Source of the DNA: Bromus sterilis | Taxonomy: Eukaryota; Streptophyta; Magnoliopsida; Poales; Poaceae | Assembly (NCBI GenBank): GCA_950022295.1 | Contig: OX465600.1 | Location: 7,936,001 to 8,000,000, forward strand | Direction: 5' to 3' | DNA length: 64,000 bases | In this document: positions 58,728 through 64,000 of the stretch, one piece after another | Layout of the letters: every line of letters starts with the position of its first letter | Position numbering within the stretch: position 1 is the stretch's first letter | Made by a program: the position numbers and the translations under genes | Notes under the pieces: model-generated | The model's database searches: none | What the model was told of the DNA's origin: nothing | The model's input: only the letters and a program-made list of their open reading frames with translations

Positions 58728-59138
58728 TGCCTTTTGGAGCTCGGGCTCACTGGATCCCTTTAAATTTGAACTCAAAAATTCATCAAAAATCATATTTCTA
58801 CGTTTCAATTTTTTTTGAAAAAGAATACATATATACATGAAGATATAACTCACAAGTGTGTTAATTTTCAGGACGAAATACATTGAAATGAGGGTTGTGA
58901 AAAAATAACAAATCTGGGAGTTGTTAACACATGATACTATTCATCCTCCCAGACCATGAAATTGTCTTTTTTACACAGGCCTCAATTCAAGGTATTTCAT
59001 CATGAAATTTTACACATATTTACATTACATCCTTACATACTTGCATATTTTTTTCAGATATTTTTTTACATCGGAAAATTTGAATATCGATTTTTTCAGA
59101 AAACTAGGCTCCATGGAGCCCGGGAGCCAAAATGCCTC
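58728..59138. mobile_element. Candidate non-autonomous TIR element
   Basis: The left side TGCCTTTTGGAGCTCGGGCT and the right side read inward (GGCATTTTGGCTCCCGGGCT) form imperfect inverted ends around about 410 bp of A/T-rich non-coding sequence. No clear target duplication is found, so the class is open. Confidence 0.5.
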
Positions 59139-59582
59139 ACTCTTTTTAGGATATAAAAAGATGAAGAACACTCAACTTCTTGAATGCGACTCCGGAGGCT
59201 TGGAGTAAATCAGAAGAAATTCCATGCTCTAGCTATCCAATACTCCCAATTCAAACAATGCATCATGTGTCATGCACCCGGGAGGCAATAGTCAAACACA
59301 ATTTATCAGAGTAGAAAAAAATATCCACTAAAAAATAAAAAAATAAAAAAAAACAAGACGTAAAGTATTTTGATCCAAAATTACATACATGGTGAATGGC
59401 TTGCGTGCTTGGCTTAAAGAATACATGAAACTCTACGTTTTCATCGAATGTCATCGGGCTTTGCCCATGTGCCGGTGATGGATGGACGGTTTCCGCTCTC
59501 ATGTGCCCGCCGTCATCTTGGGTGTTTCACCGGGACATCGTTGGCTAGCATCTCTACCCGCCAAAGGTTAGGGGGTAATTGT

Positions 59583-60418
59583 CTTTTTTTAACATAAAAC
59601 AGACACTATTTATCAATATCATCAAAGATAACACATCTTTCAAACAGGACCCTAGGGAAGATAAAGAACTACGGATAAAGCTCCGCATCTTACAAAAAGG
59701 ACCCTATAAAGGGATGAAGAAAAGCAATCGGATCCTTCTTCGTTGTGGTGGACAGTATCGTCGCCTGCGCCGGGGACGAACCACTTGGTCCGACGGAATC
59801 CACCGAGAAGAAGCTTTGCCTCGCACTTGAGGAATAGGAGGTTGCCTTTCAGCCAGAAGATACCGAGATGGCCTCAAGTCTGCCGACGAAGAACCATCGC
59901 AATGGGATGCATAGCTCCCCCAGGAGACAGCCCAGCAAACATCTGCGCCCTGTCGAACCGAATCAAGCGTCGACGCGTGAAGTAAGCATCAGATCCAGCC
60001 GCCATCTGACTCCTCATCAGCTCCCCACTCCACCTCACCATCACGTCATCACCGAGATGGCATCTGGGAATAAAGGGAGTTGCAAGATCCATCAGAAGAG
60101 GAGGAGCATCAAGCTTATTGGAGCGGGCATTGACGGAGATCTCCACCGCAGGCAGCACCTCACCGCCGCAGGAGAGAAGAAGCCATCGAGCAGTCACCGG
60201 GAGAGGTCTGAGCTCTCCGGCAACACATACTCGCGACACGAACAACACGACAAGAAGCCAAACCTATCTACGAGAGCACACCCGACACCTTCCCCATCGC
60301 TTCCCCAACCGGCCACGCCGGCGAAGAAGACTCGTGAGAGGGTCGGACGACTAGATCTAACGAGACGAGCACTCAAGGAGGGAGGAGGGAGACAGGGACA
60401 CAAGTTGCACACCTTCAC
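59583..60418 (-). mobile_element. Poly(A)-tailed insertion (non-LTR type)
   Basis: A perfect 15-bp direct repeat TTAGGGGGTAATTGT flanks the segment (59568-59582 and 60419-60433). Next to the left copy the plus strand has CTTTTTTT, so the inserted RNA copy reads on the minus strand from 60418 and ends in a short A tail at 59583. Long target duplications plus an A tail are the signature of LINE-machinery insertion. The 836-bp body is GC-rich, with no recognised domain. It could be a LINE 5' region, a long SINE or a retrocopied transcript. Confidence 0.75.
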
Positions 60419-60433
60419 TTAGGGGGTAATTGT

Positions 60434-61324
60434 AGGATTGAATAAACAATACAACAAATCATGAATAGTGATGTATCAATTTTTTTTATAAACTTAGGGA
60501 ATTGAGATCATATCCTCTCGGATTTCTCATAATGAGAGTATATCATTCATGTCAAGTAGATAATTTTGATGAGGTGTCATACAAATTAATGAGAAAGAAA
60601 TAGTTGAGTATCATATTATGATACTGTATTATATTAAATGATGCACTTGTGTGTCTTGTATGATAATAAATAAAATATTTTATGATACTAGTATATAGTA
60701 TTATGCATTACGAAAGTAGTATCATACACTAGTATCATATGCATGATACTACTCATTTAAAAAAATGCATGATACCAACTCATGATACTATCCATTACAG
60801 ACAAACTTAATGACTCATTTTTTGCATGAACTCTTAAGAACAAGGGACATTCAATTGAAGAGAGGAACGAGCGTTGATGGCGTGTTTTGTGAGAGAAAAT
60901 TAAGCGATATAGGCTTCACCCACTGAACAACGGACGAGTATGATCTACGCTTGAACTCTACTCTTGGTTGCATCAATAAAAATGGTGGAACCTGAGGGGA
61001 GACCCCTTTCTATTCAATAAATTAAGCGTTATATGTGATTGGATGTTCGTGTCGTAACTTGCCTTTGTTAATGATGGTTTGAGCCTTCTTGTTTTTTTTC
61101 TCTGCTTTGACCTACTGGTATTGGAACCCTTTAAAAAAAATACATACTATCATGCATCCATAAGCTACGGGCCTCGCTGCCATGACCCAGGGCCGGCCGT
61201 GTGTATACCTTTGTTACAATGCATAAACAATTAGCTAATGTTCGTAAGTTGCTCCAAAAGATTTTCCGCGGCCCCTCTTAAATTTTGAACTTGTTATTTA
61301 GAAATCCAAGTGGGTCTTAACAAC
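60434..61324. other. AT-rich stretch with palindromic GATACTAGTATC words
   Basis: 60535-60800 repeats TATGATACT / AGTATCATA in both orientations, like a grass MITE with internal palindromes. The ends are not resolved. No gene. Confidence 0.4.
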
Positions 61325-61421
61325 TACTCCCTCCGTTTCAAAATAACTGTCTTAGTCTTAATATAAGTTTATATAAAAGTTAGTACAAAGTTGAGACGGT
61401 TATTTTGGAACGAAGGGAGTA
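61325..61421. mobile_element. Stowaway MITE, 97 bp with TA sites
   Basis: TACTCCCTCCGTTTCAAAAT at the left and ATTTTGGAACGAAGGGAGTA at the right form inverted ends flanked by TA. Same end sequence type as the mariner element at 33119-38468. Confidence 0.88.
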
Positions 61422-61424
61422 AAA

Positions 61425-62508
61425 AGGAAGGAGTACAATGTACATTCTATGCATAATTATTTTAAAAGAAGATGGTTCTGATGTTCAAAGAAAAGAAAAG
61501 TTGGGTGGATACATTTAGGATAGTAAAACTGCATATAATCCCTGCCCTCTCACACATTTGCGACTTTGGCCGTTCATTTTATTGATTTGCATTTTTGGCC
61601 ATTGAATCGGTTGTCCTAAGTTGTTGCTGCTTTATATGATTGGCTTGATACTCATTTGGTGAGAACAAAGGAATGAAAAACACATAATTAAAACGATTGC
61701 ATGTTGAGCAAAAGGTAAACAATAGTTTTTTGGGGGGAAATGAAAATAATACCTAGTTGATGGTTGATTTGCTAAATACCGAATTGATGTGTATATTGGA
61801 CGCATGTTTAAGGGAGAGCGGTTGATTTGGATCGTTTGTCTATACTATGAGGTTTTTTTTTTCTCAAACAATTGACGACTCGGCTGCTTGAGGAATTGAA
61901 AGTTGACGTGACATGCATGGTGAGAAGGATAATATGCATGTAAAGATAATACTAGCTAGTAATTGGTTTTTCAGATGCTTCGGCATAAACGCGCGCTTGA
62001 AGAACAAAGTTGTGACTGGAGACCTCCAACTGCGTCTCCCCGTCATGGAACGACGCCGCCTAGCCGCCAACTGTTTCGCGCATGGAGATGGATTCTTGGC
62101 GCGAAGGATATTTGGGTGGAGCCAGGTTGTCGAGATGGGACGTGTTTGATGTTCGAATTCCCGCAAAGTTTCCTTTGGTTTGTATCACATTTGTGGGAAA
62201 ACAAACATGCAAATCAACCCATGGATGAATACAAAATCACATTGGATTGTAAAATTGATTCGAACCGAATGAATGCGGAAGGTTTGAGAATCCGCGTTGG
62301 AGCTTAAAACGTGTACCAGTAAAATTGTGAATTTATCCCGTTAATTGTGCCTTGTGCATATTTTTTTATGTACATTACACCGGTAGAATCATTTTTTTTT
62401 GGGTTTTAACACTGGAAGTAAAAAGGTTGGACACGGCCCGAGGTTCTATCGACCTCGCCGACACAGCGAGCGGCTCCGCCATAGCACCACCACCCGCGGG
62501 ACGGAAGG
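61425..62508. other. Intergenic, includes inverted relative of 23765-23945
   Basis: 62145-62290 matches 23765-23945 in reverse orientation (TGTTTTCCCACAAAT on its minus strand and a CCGCATTCATTCGG-like segment). 62450-62508 is probably the RecX gene leader. No other gene is seen. Confidence 0.5.
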
Positions 62509-64000
62509 ATGGCGGCGCTGGCCGCGAGCCGCCGCCTCCTCCTCCTCCGGCCGGAGCTGGAGCTGCGCCTGCGCTTCCGTGCCCTCACCCCATACTCCTG
62601 CCGGTAACCTCTCTTCCTCTCCCTCGAACATCCCCTCCCCTTTCGATTTAGCGGCGCCCAGCTTCACATCGCCGTACCCCCCAAATGTTTCTTTGTTCCC
62701 AGGGCGACTGGAGTCCGGCGCGCGCCTGCGCTCGTGAGCTTCCGGCGAGGCTCCTCCGACGAGAGGAGCGCGTACGCCGGTGAGAGCCGCGGGAGATTCC
62801 TCCGAGTCTTGCTCGTCAGGATATTTTCAGAATGCAGATGTGTGACATTGCTTCTGGGTTTCTTTCCCTGACAGCGAAGAACAATGCTCCGGATGAACAG
62901 TTTCTGAAGCTCTCGGTGGGAGAGGGAGAAGGTGATGACGGCGTGGTGCACGGAATCAGCGAGAGCCTGGTGATGGATGCCAAGAAGAGCGCCATTGAGC
63001 TGCTCGCTGTCAGGTCAGGGCTGATAGACTCTGTTTTTTACTGAATGTTTGAATATTTACACCTCTGGCGATATTGGAGGAATCTCTCTGAAACCCTTCA
63101 CAGAAGCAATGTGACATTGGCTGTTTATCTGGTGAATGCTCCGTAGGCGATGTTTGCTCGTGAATTCGACGCGATAGGTATCAGATGTGTGGCTTGCCTG
63201 TTCATCTTACAAACCAATATGGTTTGAAAGTCGAAACCTGAGGAGAATCGGTTTTAGAGAAAATAAAAGTAGGGTTTGGATGCTTTGAAATGCAAAATCG
63301 TTATTTTGGGCGATCATGATTTATTTAGGATGCCCCGGAAGTCATATTACCGCAACACATCATATCCTAATAGTCTGCATATCTCTTCAACTTGCCAATT
63401 TATTGAGTATCACAGAGAGTGTAAATGAATTTTGTGCTTCGAATTGCAGTCACCAGAACTCACTTGTAGCGTTAGTGTATTGTATTATACTGTTGAAACT
63501 GTACACTGAAATATGCCTTCGTGTCTATCTTGAGCAGAGCATTCACTGTTTCTGAGCTTAGGAAGAAACTATGCGGTAAAAGCTATTCTGTCGACACAGT
63601 CGATTCTGTGATTGCTGATTTCAAGTCAAGGTGAGGCTCCTGTTGAATATCCTAGCGTGAAAGTGTGAATAAATATTCTCAGAAATTGCATCATCATTAT
63701 AGTTGAATCAGCTAGCATATAACTGCAGATGCTCTTGCTCACCCATGGCGATGATTATCCTAAAACTAGATTGCATTCGATAATCCAATTACTTTTACTA
63801 TGGAATTCCCAAAAAAGAAGTGTGAAGCAAATTTTGTTGTTAATTTTAACTAACACTTGTAGTTCATGTAGTTCATATAGTAAGGCATTAATAACACTTG
63901 TAGCCTTTTCTCTTATTACGCCATCTTTTTCCTTTGTTCTCGAAGGGGTCTGTTGAATGACGGTTATTATGCGGAATCTTTTTCACGGTCCCGGTGGCAA
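62509..64000 (+). CDS. RecX-domain protein, probably organelle-targeted (5' part, cut by window end)
   Basis: Exons 62509-62603, 62703-62779, 62875-63013, 63538-63630 and 63946 onward, all GT-AG and in phase; about 153 residues are present. The N-terminus MAALAASRRLLLLRPELELR is rich in Ala/Arg/Leu with few acids, like a plastid or mitochondrial transit peptide. After a variable region comes VMDAKKSAIELLAVRAFTVS, ELRKKLCGKSYS, VIADFKSRGLLNDGYYAESF. This is the start of a RecX fold with its helix repeats. Bacterial RecX regulates the RecA recombinase. Plant versions are assumed to act on organelle RecA homologs, which is an inference. The rest of the gene lies beyond the window. Confidence 0.85.

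Noticed and set aside
59868..60422. 184-codon plus-strand frame
   Set aside because: It lies within a minus-oriented poly(A)-tailed insertion and runs across its target duplication; composition is low-complexity with no domain.

Overview
This window reads as nuclear DNA of a grass, most likely a Pooideae cereal (Triticeae or a close relative). The genes have GT-AG introns and GC-rich exons. Stowaway-type repeats with CTCCCTCC ends, PIF/Harbinger, Copia and Gypsy elements and nuclear copies of plastid DNA are present, and the plastid-derived clpP fragment has a grass-like sequence. No bacterial operon, CRISPR array or rRNA gene is present. Everything here was read by eye; no database search was run.

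Layout. 1-7.1 kb holds decayed, repeatedly duplicated non-coding sequence related to what lies upstream of the first gene. 8-27 kb is a cluster of four intact genes for small heavy-metal-associated isoprenylated plant proteins (HIPPs; starts 8059, 12732, 20615, 26017), all with the same three-exon structure (6 bp, 76 bp, variable third exon) and a C-terminal CVIC box. A tail-only HIPP pseudogene (about 11.64-12.42 kb) lies among them. A Copia retrotransposon (14808-19917) sits in the upstream DNA of the third copy. 28486-32824 encodes actin-related protein 8 (F-box plus actin fold, 12 exons), with a plastid clpP fragment in intron 7. Directly downstream is a complete Tc1/mariner transposon (33119-38468) with a DD39D transposase gene and three captured exons of a SERINC membrane-protein gene.

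38.8-53.6 kb is a nested block. A Harbinger element (38818-40891) is followed by a Gypsy element without visible reverse transcriptase or integrase (40931-53576, target duplication CGTGT). Two solo LTRs are inserted in it (44510-45969 and 48579-51089, each with a perfect 5-bp target duplication). It also carries an intact 404-codon open reading frame of unknown function and a second copy of the Harbinger half plus flank just before the 3' LTR, which records an unequal recombination.

54.1-54.7 kb is a nuclear copy of plastid atpB. 55500-57469 (minus strand) is a Ubc4/5-class E2 ubiquitin-conjugating enzyme gene. 58.7-62.3 kb holds small transposons, including a poly(A)-tailed insertion with a perfect 15-bp target duplication. 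62509-64000 is the 5' part of a RecX-domain gene cut by the window edge.

The cellular genes are housekeeping (ARP8, E2, RecX-like) plus the HIPP cluster, and nothing suggests one pathway joins them. The most informative signals are the mariner with captured exons, the recombinant Gypsy/Harbinger block with its orphan open reading frame, and the HIPP family with its decaying copies and duplicated promoters.
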